DNA of 64,000 nucleotides from Rhodospirillales bacterium (GCA_016185145.1 JACPOB010000068.1:1-64000), one strand, 5' to 3'. Counted from the stretch's first letter, positions 17,265-26,337 are shown. Notes: generated by a model not told the origin, from the sequence alone. Translations and numbers: made by a program.

Positions 17265-19643
17265 ATGGGACTCTCTCACAGAAGGTCACGCTCGTGGCGC
17301 ACGATCCGGTGGACCGCCGCCGCTCTTGGCGCGACCGCGTTGCTGGCCGTCGCCCTGGTCGGCTGCCTGCTCTGGTACAGCCTGCCGCCCTCCGACCAGG
17401 AAGCGACGATTCCCGGACTGACGGCGCCGGTGTCGATCACGATGGACCAGGACGGTGTGCCGCGTATCCGCGCGGCATCGGAAATCGATGCGGCGGTGGC
17501 GCTCGGCTATCTGCACGCGCGGGACCGGATGTTCCAGCTCGAGCTGCTGCGGAGGGCCGCATCGGGCCGCCTGTCGGAGCTGGCGGCGGTGCCGGAAACG
17601 CTGCGCTTCGATCGCGAGATGCGCGTGCTCGGGCTGCGCGTTCGCGCACTGGCCGATGAAGCGGCACTGCCCGCTGCCGACCGCGCCGTCTTCGAAGCCT
17701 ACGCGCGCGGCGTGAACGCCTGGATCTCGGCGCGCGGGCGCTTCAGCGCACCCGAGTTCATCCTGCTCGACGCACCCGAGCCGTGGCGGCCGTCGGACAC
17801 CTTGCTCTGGGCCAAGACCATGGGGCTGTGGCTGGCCGGCAACTGGCAGCAGGAGCTGGCGCGTCTGTCGCTGTCGCAGACGCTTTCGGCGGAGCGGATC
17901 GCCGAGCTCTGGCCTCGGTTCCGGCCGGGGCGCGGCCATGATACGCCGATACAAAAGGCCAGCGTCGACGCACGCCTCGCGACCAAGGCCGCGCAGGTCC
18001 TGGCCGCATTGCCGCATTTCCCCGAGCCGTTCACGTTGCCCCCGGACGAATCGAACGGCTGGGCGGTCGCCGGGAGGCTGAGCGCCACCGGCCACCCGCT
18101 GCTGGCGGGCGACCCGCATCTCACCTATTCGCTGCCCGGGCCGTGGTACCTGGTTCGCATCGAGCGGCCCGATGGCGTGTGGGCGGGCGCCACGGCGCCG
18201 GGCGTGCCGGGCATCGTGATGGGGCGCAACCCTCGTATCGCCTGGGCCTTCACGACCACCAGTGCGGATACCCAGGACGTCTTCATCGAGACGCCGGTCG
18301 GTGACGACCGGTACGCGACTCCGGATGGCCCCCGACCGTTCACGACCCGCGAGGAACGTATCCGCGCGCGCGGTCAGCCGGATGTCGTACTCACGGTGCG
18401 CGAGACGCGGCACGGGCCGGTGATCAGCGACATCGCACCGGAGGAGGACGGCAGGCTGCTTGCCGTGTCGATGGCAAGCCTCAAGCCCGGCGAGACCGCA
18501 GCGTCGGGATTTCTCGCGCTCAACCGGGCCGGCAGCGTGGTCGAGGCGGGCGAAGCGGCGGCCAGGATCACCTCCCCGGTGCAGAACATGTTCGTGGCGG
18601 ATGCCGAGCATATCGGCCTGTTCGTGACCGGCCGCGTGCCGGTCCGTCGCGCCGGCGACGGCAGCTTTCCCGTGGAGGGCGCGGACGGCCTGCATGACTG
18701 GACCGGCTTCGCCTCCGGCGGACAGCTTCCGGTGACGGTCGACCCGCCGAGCGGACGGCTGGTGAACGCCAACGAGCCGGTGGCGCCGCCCGATTTTCCG
18801 ATCTTCCTGGGCCACGATCCGCGCGGTCCCTGGCGCGCAGAGCGGATCGACGAAGTGCTGGCCGCGTCCACGCGACACAGCGTGGCCGACTTCGCGCGCA
18901 TGCAGAGCGATGCCGGCAGCACCTATGCCCGCCAGCTTCTTCCCGTGCTGCGCGGCGTGGCGGTGCCCGAGGGAACGGCCCGCCAGGCGCTCCTGCAGTT
19001 GCAGGGGTGGGACGGCGCCATGTCCATGGAAGAGCCGCAAGCGCTGATCTTCAACGCCTGGCTCACGCGTTTTCGCGAGGACGTGCTGCGTCGGGCGGGC
19101 GTGCCCGAGCAGTCCCCCGCCGTGTCGCGCCTGGATTTCGTGGCGTGGCTGCTGTCCGCCGACGCCGACCCGGCCGCGCGATCCGCCTGGTGCGGCGGCC
19201 CGTGCGACACGATGCTGGCCAAGGCGTTGGAGAGCACGGCAAGCGAGCTCGCCGGTCGACTGGGACCGGACCCCGCGGCATGGCGCTGGGGCGCGGTGCA
19301 TCGGGCGGTGTTCGCCCACCCCGTGCTCCGCTTCGTGCCGCTGCTGGGACGATTGACCGAGGCGAGCGCTTCAGTGCCCGGCGATACGACGACGATCAAT
19401 CGCCAGGAAGCCCTGTTCGGCGGATTCGAGAGCGTGCATGGAGCGTCCTATCGCGCGGCCTATGACCTGGCCGACCTCGACCGCAGCCGGTTCATCGTGA
19501 CGCCCGGTCAATCCGGCCATCTGCTGAGCCCGACAGCGCACGTTTTCCTCGAGCGCTGGGCCAGTGGGGACACGGTCGCGCTGGGACCGGAGACCGCCGC
19601 GGCGCCGGTCACCGCCCGGATCCGGCTGATGCCCGGCCAATGA
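17265..19643 (+). CDS. Penicillin acylase family N-terminal nucleophile hydrolase
   Basis: Starting at MGLSHRRSRSW (ATG 17265; the frame is open 24 codons upstream without a better ribosome site), the protein has 792 residues and a membrane or signal segment at about 18-42 (WTAAALGATALLAVALVGCL). The heavy-chain nucleophile is Ser263 in PDESNGWAVAG, after which autoprocessing would occur. Supporting motifs are GHPLLAGDPHL, GVPGIVMGRNPRIAWAFT and the late QSGHLLSPTAH. Members hydrolyse acyl-homoserine lactones, cyclic lipopeptides or beta-lactam amides in the periplasm. Substrate unknown; quorum quenching is a possibility only. Confidence 0.88.
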   Translation: MGLSHRRSRSWRTIRWTAAALGATALLAVALVGCLLWYSLPPSDQEATIPGLTAPVSITMDQDGVPRIRAASEIDAAVALGYLHARDRMFQLELLRRAASGRLSELAAVPETLRFDREMRVLGLRVRALADEAALPAADRAVFEAYARGVNAWISARGRFSAPEFILLDAPEPWRPSDTLLWAKTMGLWLAGNWQQELARLSLSQTLSAERIAELWPRFRPGRGHDTPIQKASVDARLATKAAQVLAALPHFPEPFTLPPDESNGWAVAGRLSATGHPLLAGDPHLTYSLPGPWYLVRIERPDGVWAGATAPGVPGIVMGRNPRIAWAFTTTSADTQDVFIETPVGDDRYATPDGPRPFTTREERIRARGQPDVVLTVRETRHGPVISDIAPEEDGRLLAVSMASLKPGETAASGFLALNRAGSVVEAGEAAARITSPVQNMFVADAEHIGLFVTGRVPVRRAGDGSFPVEGADGLHDWTGFASGGQLPVTVDPPSGRLVNANEPVAPPDFPIFLGHDPRGPWRAERIDEVLAASTRHSVADFARMQSDAGSTYARQLLPVLRGVAVPEGTARQALLQLQGWDGAMSMEEPQALIFNAWLTRFREDVLRRAGVPEQSPAVSRLDFVAWLLSADADPAARSAWCGGPCDTMLAKALESTASELAGRLGPDPAAWRWGAVHRAVFAHPVLRFVPLLGRLTEASASVPGDTTTINRQEALFGGFESVHGASYRAAYDLADLDRSRFIVTPGQSGHLLSPTAHVFLERWASGDTVALGPETAAAPVTARIRLMPGQ

Positions 19644-19678
19644 CATGGCCGATCGCATCGCTACCAGGTTTGAGCCTT

Positions 19679-20119
19679 TTATCTGACCACCAGAACGGGA
19701 ACCGGACTGCTGACAAGGACCTCGGCGGTCTGGCTGCCGAGCAGAAGACGGCGGAGCCCGCGTCGGCCATGGGAGGCCATGACGATGAGATCGCAATGTC
19801 GCTCATTGGCGGTTGCGATGATGGCTTCGGCAGGCTGAGCCTCGGGGACATGAATGGTTTCGGCGGCGACGCCGAGCCGATCCGCCGCGGCTTTGACGTC
19901 AGCCAGAACCGTCGTGGCCGCTTCCTTCTGTCTCGCCTCGTACTCCGCCATTTCCGTCGGCCCGGGTATCCAGTCGGGACCCGCATAGACCGGCCAGCGC
20001 TCCGTCACCATGACGATGGTGACCTTGGCGCCAACGCTCTTGGCGAGCGACAGTCCATGATCGACGCCCTTGCGGGCTACGTCCGATCCGTCCGTCGCTA
20101 TCAGGATTTGCTTGTACAT
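19679..20119 (-). CDS. Universal stress protein (UspA family)
   Basis: A 146-residue single UspA domain. MYKQILIATDGSDVARKG is the typical start, and the ATP-binding G-2X-G-9X-G(S/T) motif is seen in ASHGRRGLRRLLLGSQTAEVL, followed by SPVPVLVVR. Such proteins bind ATP and are induced by stress or growth arrest; their precise action is not known. GGGAGGCG precedes the ATG. It lies 31 bases downstream of pcaB's stop on the opposite side of no clear terminator, so cotranscription with the pca genes cannot be told. Confidence 0.93.
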   Translation of the reverse strand: MYKQILIATDGSDVARKGVDHGLSLAKSVGAKVTIVMVTERWPVYAGPDWIPGPTEMAEYEARQKEAATTVLADVKAAADRLGVAAETIHVPEAQPAEAIIATANERHCDLIVMASHGRRGLRRLLLGSQTAEVLVSSPVPVLVVR

Positions 20120-20150
20120 GATCGCCTCCCGTGTGCGGTGGACCGGCAGC

Positions 20151-21452
20151 TTACCTGCGCTTCAGGTCGGCGAGCAGGCGATCCACGAACTTCGGCGAAT
20201 AGCCCAGCAGCGCCATCTCATCCGACAGCTCCTTCTCGAGCCGCCCCAGCGCCTCGACGAACGAGCCGCCCTTCGCCAGCGCCTCCTCGACGAGCTTGCC
20301 GGCCTTCTGCTTGCCCATCGTCTCGGCGAGCAGGAAAGTCGCGCGCTCGGCGAGCACGGCGCCTTCGGTCGCGTCCATGTTGGCCTGCATGGCGTCGGGG
20401 TCGACCGTGAGGCCCGGGGCGACCTCGTGCATCGCCTGCACGGCCGAGGCCAGCGTCTCGATCAGGGCGGCCATGGTCGGCCATTCGGCCTGCCAGCCGC
20501 CCAGGGCGCGCTCGTGCTCCTGCGGCAGCGCCGCGACGATGGTGGCGGCGAGCATCGGTGCGCGGCCCGCCGCCGACAGCACGAGCGCGGCGCCGACGGG
20601 GTTGCGCTTGTGCGGCATGGTCGACGAGCCGCCGCGGCCCGGACCGCCGGGTTCGGCCGCCTCGCCGACCTCGATCTGCATCATCAGCGAGATGTCGCGC
20701 GCGGCCTTGGCCAGCGCACCGACGACAAGGGCGGCGTCCTGTGCCAGCGCGGCGACGCGCACGCGCTGGGTGAACCAGGGCGCGGCCGGCAGGTCGAGCC
20801 TGAGACGTCTGGCGAGGGAGAGCATCACCGGCTCGGCGCCCTCGCCCAGCGCCGACAGGCTGCCCGAGGCGCCGCCGAACTGGACGACCTGACTCTCCTT
20901 GAAGCTCGCCTCGAGGCGGCGCGCGGCACGGGCGATGTCGGAAGCCCAGCCCGCGATCTTCTGGCCGAGCGCGATCGGGGTGGCGGGCTGCAACAGGGTG
21001 CGGCCCAGCATCGGCGTGCGTCGGTGCTTGCGCGCGAGAGCGGCGAAGGCGGCGACGATGGCATCGAGCTCCTTGAGGAGCGGCGGCAGCGCCTCGCCGA
21101 GCTGCAGGACCATGGCGGTGTCGATGACGTCCTGGCTGGTGGCGCCCCAGTGCACGTAGCCCGCGGCGTCGGCGTCGCGCTTGGCGACCTCGTCGGTCAG
21201 CGCCTTGACCACCGGCACGGTGAGGGTGGCCGTGCGGCGCGCGGCGTCGGCCAGCGCCACGGGATCGTAGAGCGCGGGATCGCAGGCTTTGACGATGACG
21301 GGCGCGGCGCGCCTCGGGATCAGCCCGGCCTCGGCTGCCGCCTGCGCCAACGCCGCTTCGAAGCGCAGCATGTGGCGCAAGGTGGCGAGGTCGGAGAAGG
21401 CTTCCGCGGCAAGCGCGGAGGAGCCGAGGGCGTTGACCAGCCGGCCGGCCAT
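20151..21452 (-). CDS. pcaB: 3-carboxy-cis,cis-muconate cycloisomerase
   Basis: A 433-residue member of the fumarase/aspartase superfamily. The superfamily signature is GGSSTMPHKRNP, and YVHWGATSQDVIDTAM is the typical second conserved segment. PcaB-type features include the LLGY/LLQPATPIALGQKIAG region and QEHERALGGWQAEW. It lactonises 3-carboxy-cis,cis-muconate to gamma-carboxymuconolactone, the step after the PcaHG dioxygenase in the beta-ketoadipate pathway. It follows pcaG by 4 bases, so the two are in one transcript. The length fits the longer alphaproteobacterial form. Confidence 0.93.
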   Translation of the reverse strand: MAGRLVNALGSSALAAEAFSDLATLRHMLRFEAALAQAAAEAGLIPRRAAPVIVKACDPALYDPVALADAARRTATLTVPVVKALTDEVAKRDADAAGYVHWGATSQDVIDTAMVLQLGEALPPLLKELDAIVAAFAALARKHRRTPMLGRTLLQPATPIALGQKIAGWASDIARAARRLEASFKESQVVQFGGASGSLSALGEGAEPVMLSLARRLRLDLPAAPWFTQRVRVAALAQDAALVVGALAKAARDISLMMQIEVGEAAEPGGPGRGGSSTMPHKRNPVGAALVLSAAGRAPMLAATIVAALPQEHERALGGWQAEWPTMAALIETLASAVQAMHEVAPGLTVDPDAMQANMDATEGAVLAERATFLLAETMGKQKAGKLVEEALAKGGSFVEALGRLEKELSDEMALLGYSPKFVDRLLADLKRR

Positions 21453-21456
21453 GGTC

Positions 21457-22038
21457 CTACACGTCGAAGAACACGGTTTCGTTCGGCCCGCCGAGATGGA
21501 TCGGCAGGCGCCAGGCGCCAGTCGCGTCGCGTTTGGCGATCAGCGTATCGCGGCGCGCGGGCTCGACCAGCTTCAGCACGGGATCTTCGGCGAGCGCCGG
21601 ATCGCCGTCGAAATAGAGCCGCGTCGCCAGTCGGTTGAGCACGCCGCGGGCGAAGATCGAGACGTTGATGTGCGGCGCCTGCAGGCCGACCCCCACCCCG
21701 CCATAGCCCGGCCACGGCACGCGGCCGGGCTTCACCGTGGTGAAGCGGCTGGTGCCGTCGGTGAAGGTTCCAGCGCGGCCGTAGCCTTCGAAGCCGGCGT
21801 CGAGCGGCAGGTTGCGGCGATCGTCGGGATGGTTGTAGCGGCCGTGGCTGTTGGCCTGCCAGATCTCGAAGACTCCGTCGGGCACGATCGCGCCCTCGAC
21901 GTCATGCAGTTGCAGGACGATCTCGATGCGTTCGCCGGCGACGCCGGGCGGCGCGAGATCGGCGCGGTAGGTGCTGCACAGCGTGCCCCAGTAGAACGGG
22001 CCGACCGTCTGCGAGGGGGTGAGAGCGTGCGATGTCAT
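21457..22038 (-). CDS. pcaG: Protocatechuate 3,4-dioxygenase alpha subunit
   Basis: A 193-residue protein from ATG 22038 (a TTG 12 bases upstream is an alternative). TPSQTVGPFYWGTL at the start and FEIWQANSHGRYNHPDD are typical for PcaG, and the later APHINVSIFARGVLNRLATR replaces the two iron-binding histidines of the beta subunit, as expected for the non-catalytic alpha chain. With PcaH it forms the (alpha-beta) oligomer that cleaves protocatechuate between its hydroxyls. A family A repeat lies between pcaH and pcaG, which is unusual inside this gene pair. Confidence 0.94.
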   Translation of the reverse strand: MTSHALTPSQTVGPFYWGTLCSTYRADLAPPGVAGERIEIVLQLHDVEGAIVPDGVFEIWQANSHGRYNHPDDRRNLPLDAGFEGYGRAGTFTDGTSRFTTVKPGRVPWPGYGGVGVGLQAPHINVSIFARGVLNRLATRLYFDGDPALAEDPVLKLVEPARRDTLIAKRDATGAWRLPIHLGGPNETVFFDV

Positions 22039-22057
22039 GTGATGATCCAAGCCTCCG

Positions 22058-22164
22058 CCTCACCCTGAGGAGGCCCGAAGGGTCGTCTCGAAGGGTGGGC
22101 AACAAAGACCGTGTATGAGGCCCACCCTTCGAGACGCGGCCTGCGGCCGCTCCTCAGGGTGAGG
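22058..22164. repeat. Family A palindromic repeat, copy 1
   Basis: Two inverted arms, CCTCACCCTGAGGA...GTCTCGAAGGGTGGGC and its complement GCCCACCCTTCGAGAC...TCCTCAGGGTGAGG, flank a short spacer. Related copies lie at 37303-37412 and 58512-58619. This copy sits between pcaH and pcaG and would form a strong hairpin in their mRNA, which could shift the ratio of the two subunits. Confidence 0.85.
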
Positions 22165-22199
22165 TTGTGTCGTTTGCCATGCCGCCGGTCCGTCACCGC

Positions 22200-22895
22200 C
22201 TACTCCATCGGCGTGGCGTTGCGGCCGCGCAGGACGATGTCGAAGCGGTAGCCCAGTGCCCATTCGGGCTGCGTCAGGTCCATGTCGAAGGCCGCCTGCA
22301 GGCGCTCGCGCGCGCCGGCCGGCACCGACTTGTAGATCGGGTCGAAGGCGAGCAGCGGATCGTCGGGGAAGTACATCTGGGTGATCAGGCGCGTGGCGAA
22401 GGCCGGCCCGAACAGCGAGAAGTGGATGTGCGCCGGACGCCAGGCGTTGTGATGGTTCTTCCAGGGATAGGCGCCGGGCTTGATGGTGATGAACCTGTAG
22501 CGGCCCTCGGCATCGGCGCGGACACGGCCGCCGCCGTAGAAGTTGGGGTCGAGCGGCGCGTCGTGCTGGTCGCCGGGATGGTGATAGCGGCCGGCGGCGT
22601 TGCACTGCCAGATCTCGACGAGCGCCCCGGGCACGGGCTTGCCGTCCTGGTCGAGCACGCGGCCCTGCACGATGATGCGCTCGCCGAGCGGCTCGGCCAT
22701 GCGCTGCTTCGTGAGATCGTGCTCGTTGGCGTCGAGACGCTCGTCGGCAAGAGAGGGACCGGTGATCTCCGACAGGCTGTGCGGCAGCACGATCGCGGGC
22801 TTTTTGGGCGAGCGGCCGACCGTCGACTTGTAGTCGGGCGAGAGATTGGCCGGGTGATCGCCGGCCGTGGGGCGGCGGTAGGTTTCCTCTTTCAT
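22200..22895 (-). CDS. pcaH: Protocatechuate 3,4-dioxygenase beta subunit
   Basis: The start MKEETYRRP (22895) fits the family; the frame is open 26 codons further. The 231-residue protein has all four Fe(III) ligands of the intradiol dioxygenases: Tyr in NAAGRYHHPGD, Tyr in KPGAYPWKN, and two His in RPAHIHFSLFG. It cleaves protocatechuate to 3-carboxy-cis,cis-muconate with O2. It is the first gene of pcaH-pcaG-pcaB. The usual partners pcaC, pcaD and the LysR regulator pcaQ are not in the window, so the pathway must be completed elsewhere. Confidence 0.95.
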   Translation of the reverse strand: MKEETYRRPTAGDHPANLSPDYKSTVGRSPKKPAIVLPHSLSEITGPSLADERLDANEHDLTKQRMAEPLGERIIVQGRVLDQDGKPVPGALVEIWQCNAAGRYHHPGDQHDAPLDPNFYGGGRVRADAEGRYRFITIKPGAYPWKNHHNAWRPAHIHFSLFGPAFATRLITQMYFPDDPLLAFDPIYKSVPAGARERLQAAFDMDLTQPEWALGYRFDIVLRGRNATPME

Positions 22896-22969
22896 GGGGG
22901 TGAGTTTAGCCCAAACGGGCGGCAGACCAAGCCTCGGCTGAGGGCGCGCCACTCCAGTGGCGCGTCTTC

Positions 22970-23050
22970 TCATGCTCTTCCGGACCGCGAGCTTCCAGCT
23001 CGCTCATGAATCATGAGCGAGCTGGAAGCTCGCGGTCCGGAAGAGCATGA
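22970..23050. repeat. Perfect 81-bp palindrome (family B repeat)
   Basis: Bases 22970-23009 and 23011-23050 are exact reverse complements, 40 bp each, around a single A at 23010. The arms run TCATGCTCTTCCGGACCGCG then AGCTTCCAGCTCGCTCATGA. It lies between the divergent pcaH and phosphodiesterase genes, directly beside another short hairpin at 22946-22966 (GCGCGCCACT/AGTGGCGCG). Confidence 0.95.
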
Positions 23051-23083
23051 GCGCCCCCGGCGCGTTTTCGGCTAGTCTGCAGC

Positions 23084-24487
23084 ATGACAAGAGCCGCATT
23101 CTTCGTTCGCCTGTGCGCCCTTGCCGTTCTCGGGGCGGCAGGCTTCGGCCCGGCGGCGCGCGCCCAGGGGGACGGCGGCACGTTCGCCGTCATCTCCGAC
23201 ATCCATTTCAATCCGTTCGACCCGCCGAACCTCGCGGCGACGCTCGTCCGGTCCGCGCCTGCGGAGTGGCCGGCGACCCTCGCCACCATCAAGGACCAGG
23301 CGATGTCGCGCATCGGCGAGGACACCAACCATGCCCTGCTCGCCTCGACCCTCGCGACTTTCGCCCGTGTCGCGGCGAACGTCGATTTCGCCATCGTGCC
23401 GGGCGATTTCCTGACGCACCAGTTCAACGCCAAGACGGCGGCGGCGCTCGGCGGCAGCACGACGTCGCCGGCCGTGGCCGAGATGACCGTGAAGACGACG
23501 CTGTTCGTCGCCGACGCGCTCGCCAAGACGCTCGCCGGCAAGCCTGCCTTCATCGCCCTGGGCAACGAGGATTCGAGCTGCGGCGACTATCGCATCGAGC
23601 CGGGCGGCGCCTATCTCGCCGCGACGCGCGAAGCGGTTCGACGGCTTGTCGGCGCCGAGCGGCTGGAACCCGACTTCGCCGAGACCTGGGCCGCGGGCGG
23701 CTACTACGCGGCGCGGCATCCCAGCATCCACAACGGGCTGATCATCGTGCTGAACGACGTGATGTGGTCGCACTTGTACCAGAACAGCTGCGGCTCGAAC
23801 GGCCTCGTCGCCGCCGATGCCATGATGCGCTGGCTGCGCGACCGGCTGGTGCGGCAACGCGCGGCCGGCGGCAAGGTCTGGATGGTGCATCACATTCCCT
23901 GGGGCATCGACGCCTATTCGACGCTCGGCGCCCCGGCCCAGTCCTGTGCGGCGAAGGTCGTGCCGTTCCTGAAGGAGCCGTTCGCGTCCGAGCTTCAAAC
24001 GTTGCTCACGGAATACGGCGATGTGGTCCAGGCGAGCTTCTCGGGCCATACCCACTTCGACGACTACCGGCTGTTGATCGACCGCAGCGGCGCGGTCATC
24101 GGCCTGAACAAGCTCTCGCCCGCGGTCAGCCCCGCCTACGGCCAGAATCCGGGCTTCCAGATCTTCACCTACGACAGGCGGACCGGCGTGCCGACCGACT
24201 TCTCGACCTGGTACCTGTCGAATCCCGGCGACGCCGCGCCAGCGGCGGACTGGCGGCGCGAATACACCTTCACCGAGGCCTATCGCCAGCCGCGCTACTC
24301 GCCCGACAGCGTCGGCACGCTGTGGCAGGCGATTACGACGGACGGCGCGGTGCGCGACACCTACCGGCGCCTGTACAAGGTCGGGCGCGGCGAGCTCGGC
24401 GCCGACGGCCTGGCCGCCTATCTCTGCGCCATCGGTCATCTCGATGTGCCGTCGTTCACCGCGTGCTATTGCGGCGGGCGGCGATAG
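23084..24487 (+). CDS. Exported metallophosphoesterase (acid sphingomyelinase-like)
   Basis: A 467-residue protein with a signal peptide (cleavage near ARAQG). Calcineurin-type phosphoesterase motifs are in order: ISDIHFNP (D-x-H), VPGDFLTH (GD), LGNEDSSCGDY (GN-E, where most have GNH[ED]), MVHHIPWGID and SGHTHFDDYR (GHxH). The GNE-D form and the overall length match sphingomyelinase-like and polyphosphate phosphodiesterases. It would hydrolyse a phosphodiester or phosphomonoester in the periplasm. The gene stands alone between divergent and convergent neighbours. Substrate unknown. Confidence 0.87.
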   Translation: MTRAAFFVRLCALAVLGAAGFGPAARAQGDGGTFAVISDIHFNPFDPPNLAATLVRSAPAEWPATLATIKDQAMSRIGEDTNHALLASTLATFARVAANVDFAIVPGDFLTHQFNAKTAAALGGSTTSPAVAEMTVKTTLFVADALAKTLAGKPAFIALGNEDSSCGDYRIEPGGAYLAATREAVRRLVGAERLEPDFAETWAAGGYYAARHPSIHNGLIIVLNDVMWSHLYQNSCGSNGLVAADAMMRWLRDRLVRQRAAGGKVWMVHHIPWGIDAYSTLGAPAQSCAAKVVPFLKEPFASELQTLLTEYGDVVQASFSGHTHFDDYRLLIDRSGAVIGLNKLSPAVSPAYGQNPGFQIFTYDRRTGVPTDFSTWYLSNPGDAAPAADWRREYTFTEAYRQPRYSPDSVGTLWQAITTDGAVRDTYRRLYKVGRGELGADGLAAYLCAIGHLDVPSFTACYCGGRR

Positions 24488-24615
24488 AGAAAGCCAGCGG
24501 CTACTGGACCGATCAAGGATCTCTTGTTGATACGGCCTCCAAATCCCCTCGCTGAGCTGCTTTTGCACCCACTCGGGGCGTCAACCGAAAATTGCCTCCT
24601 TCACTTCGGCGAGCC

Positions 24616-25773
24616 TCATGCCGTCGGTCCATCGTCCGCCAGCGGTTGGCCGTCGACCACGCGACGCCAGCTGAGCCGCGACAGGTCGATGGAGCGGAAG
24701 CCGCCGTCCAGGATCAGTTCCTTCACCGCGCGCCCCACGGCCGGCGCGTGCATCAGGCCGTGACCGGAAAATCCGGCGGCCAGGATGAAGTTCGGCACCT
24801 TGTCGAAGCGGTCGATGATCGGATTGCCGTCCAGACGGTTCATGTCGTAGTGGCCGGCCCAGCCGCCCTTCTGCTTGACGGCCTCGAACGCGCCGCATTG
24901 TTCGGCAAGCTGCGGCCACAGCACGCTTTCGAACACCTCGTGGTCCATCTCCCAGTCGAAGCCGGCCCGCGGATTGGTCGAGCCGACGATGTAGCCGTCC
25001 TGATGGATGCGCACGGCGAGGCCGTCCATATGGCGCATGGCGGGGATCGGCTCGATGTTGTGCTGCGCCAGAAAGTAGAATTGCTGGCGGCGCACCGGCT
25101 CGATCGGCACCGACATGCCGACCATGGCGCAGATCTCCGGCGCCCAGCAGTTCGCCACATTGACCAGCGTGTCGACGGGCAGGCTGCCGCCCGAGGCGAG
25201 AAGCGCTTGCCTCACCAGCCCGCCGGAAAGTTTCAGCCCGACGAGACGATCCTTCAGGTAGGTGATGCCGAGCCTCTCCGCGGCTTTTCGGAACCCCATC
25301 AGTGCCGAATAGGGATCGACCTGGCCGTCGGCGGGCGACAGCGCGGCGCAGTCGACGCCGGCGAAGCGAAAGGACGGGTAGCGCCGGCGCAGCTCCGCGG
25401 CGTCGAGGATATGCACCTCGACACCGAGCTGCCGCTGCATGCGGACATTGGCCTCGAGCGCGGCGATGCCGGCGGCACCGCGCACCTGATAGAGATAGCC
25501 GCGGCGGCGGAACTGCGGATCGAACTCGACCTTGCCGCCGCGCACATGCTCGGCGAAGGCGGAGTAGACCTGGTCGCCGTAGAGCGACATCTCGACGTTC
25601 TCGCGCAGGGCGTGCTGCAGGCGGATGCCGCCGACCGCGCGCGGCGTGGCGGCGAATTCGTAGGTCGGGTCGGGCTCCAGCACCGTGACCGCCGAGGCGG
25701 CTCCCGCCAGCGCCAGATGGTAGGCGATGCAGGAGCCCATGATGCCGCCACCGGCGATGACGATCCGTTCCAT
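24616..25773 (-). CDS. FAD-dependent oxidoreductase (DAO/sarcosine oxidase-type)
   Basis: A 385-residue protein beginning with the dinucleotide-binding motif IVIAGGGIMGSCIAYHLA and VTVLEPD. The middle has PSFRFAGVDCAALSPADGQVDPY, and the end has the FAD-contacting AAGFSGHGLMHAPAVGRAVKELI, both typical of the DAO family and close to FOXRED1/sarcosine oxidase types. It probably oxidises a secondary amine or amino acid to an imine with release of H2O2 or transfer to the respiratory chain. No partner subunit is adjacent. Substrate unknown. Confidence 0.88.
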   Translation of the reverse strand: MERIVIAGGGIMGSCIAYHLALAGAASAVTVLEPDPTYEFAATPRAVGGIRLQHALRENVEMSLYGDQVYSAFAEHVRGGKVEFDPQFRRRGYLYQVRGAAGIAALEANVRMQRQLGVEVHILDAAELRRRYPSFRFAGVDCAALSPADGQVDPYSALMGFRKAAERLGITYLKDRLVGLKLSGGLVRQALLASGGSLPVDTLVNVANCWAPEICAMVGMSVPIEPVRRQQFYFLAQHNIEPIPAMRHMDGLAVRIHQDGYIVGSTNPRAGFDWEMDHEVFESVLWPQLAEQCGAFEAVKQKGGWAGHYDMNRLDGNPIIDRFDKVPNFILAAGFSGHGLMHAPAVGRAVKELILDGGFRSIDLSRLSWRRVVDGQPLADDGPTA

Positions 25774-25820
25774 AAGCGACGCTCCATCGGCCGCACGCGC
25801 AGCCGGGAGCAGTCTAGCAG

Positions 25821-26192
25821 CTAGTTGCTGTTGACGAGCCGTATGATCGTGTAGCTGCGGCCGTCGCGCTCGACCTCGAAGCGCACCTTGTCGCCAGGCC
25901 CGAGGCCCTTCAGCGACGTCGGATCGCCGACATGGAAGATGCGCGTGCCGCCTTCGAGGAAGAGCGCCGGGATCGGGCGGTATTCCAACGTGATGCGGCT
26001 GGCCGCGCGATCGACGGCGACGACGCGGCCGCTCGCCAGCGGCTCGTCGAACGGCGCGGCCTTCTCGTCGATCACGTGGTGTTTCTCTTCAACCGGCGGT
26101 TCGCCGGGAAGCGTCTCGAGTGCGGATGCGTGTGCAGCGACGAAGATAGTCGCAGCAAGCGTGAGCCATACGGGTGTACAGATGCGGGTCAT
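25821..26192 (-). CDS. CusF-like OB-fold periplasmic protein lacking copper ligands
   Basis: A 123-residue protein with a signal peptide ending near SALE. The mature part follows the CusF/copper-binding domain pattern: ASGRVVAVDRAASRITLEYRPIPAL, HVGDPTSLKGLGPGDKVRFEVE and YTIIRLV. CusF binds Cu(I)/Ag(I) through a His, a Trp and two Met in the segment after ITL. Here those places read YRPIPALFLEGGTRIFHV, with no Trp or Met, so metal binding by the known site is unlikely. No efflux genes are near. Its role is unclear. Confidence 0.72.
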   Translation of the reverse strand: MTRICTPVWLTLAATIFVAAHASALETLPGEPPVEEKHHVIDEKAAPFDEPLASGRVVAVDRAASRITLEYRPIPALFLEGGTRIFHVGDPTSLKGLGPGDKVRFEVERDGRSYTIIRLVNSN

Positions 26193-26292
26193 TCTACTCT
26201 CTTCTCCCGCACGCCCATTTGGTGACAGCGAAATGAATTTCCAGTGGCGGAGGCTGTGACCAACGCCGTCGCGCTCACGATCGCGTGCGGGG

Positions 26293-26317
26293 TGAGTGAG
26301 TGAGTGAGTGACTGAGT
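26293..26317. repeat. Short TGAG microsatellite
   Basis: TGAG is repeated four times and followed by TGACTGAGT, in the spacer downstream of the sulfatase-like gene and upstream of the CusF-like gene. It lies outside any gene that I can support. Confidence 0.8.
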
Positions 26318-26337
26318 AACCGACGCACCTTCATGGT

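Noticed and set aside
22058..22164. CRISPR-like repeat array
   Set aside because: The repeats are dispersed palindromes without regular spacers, and no cas gene is present.
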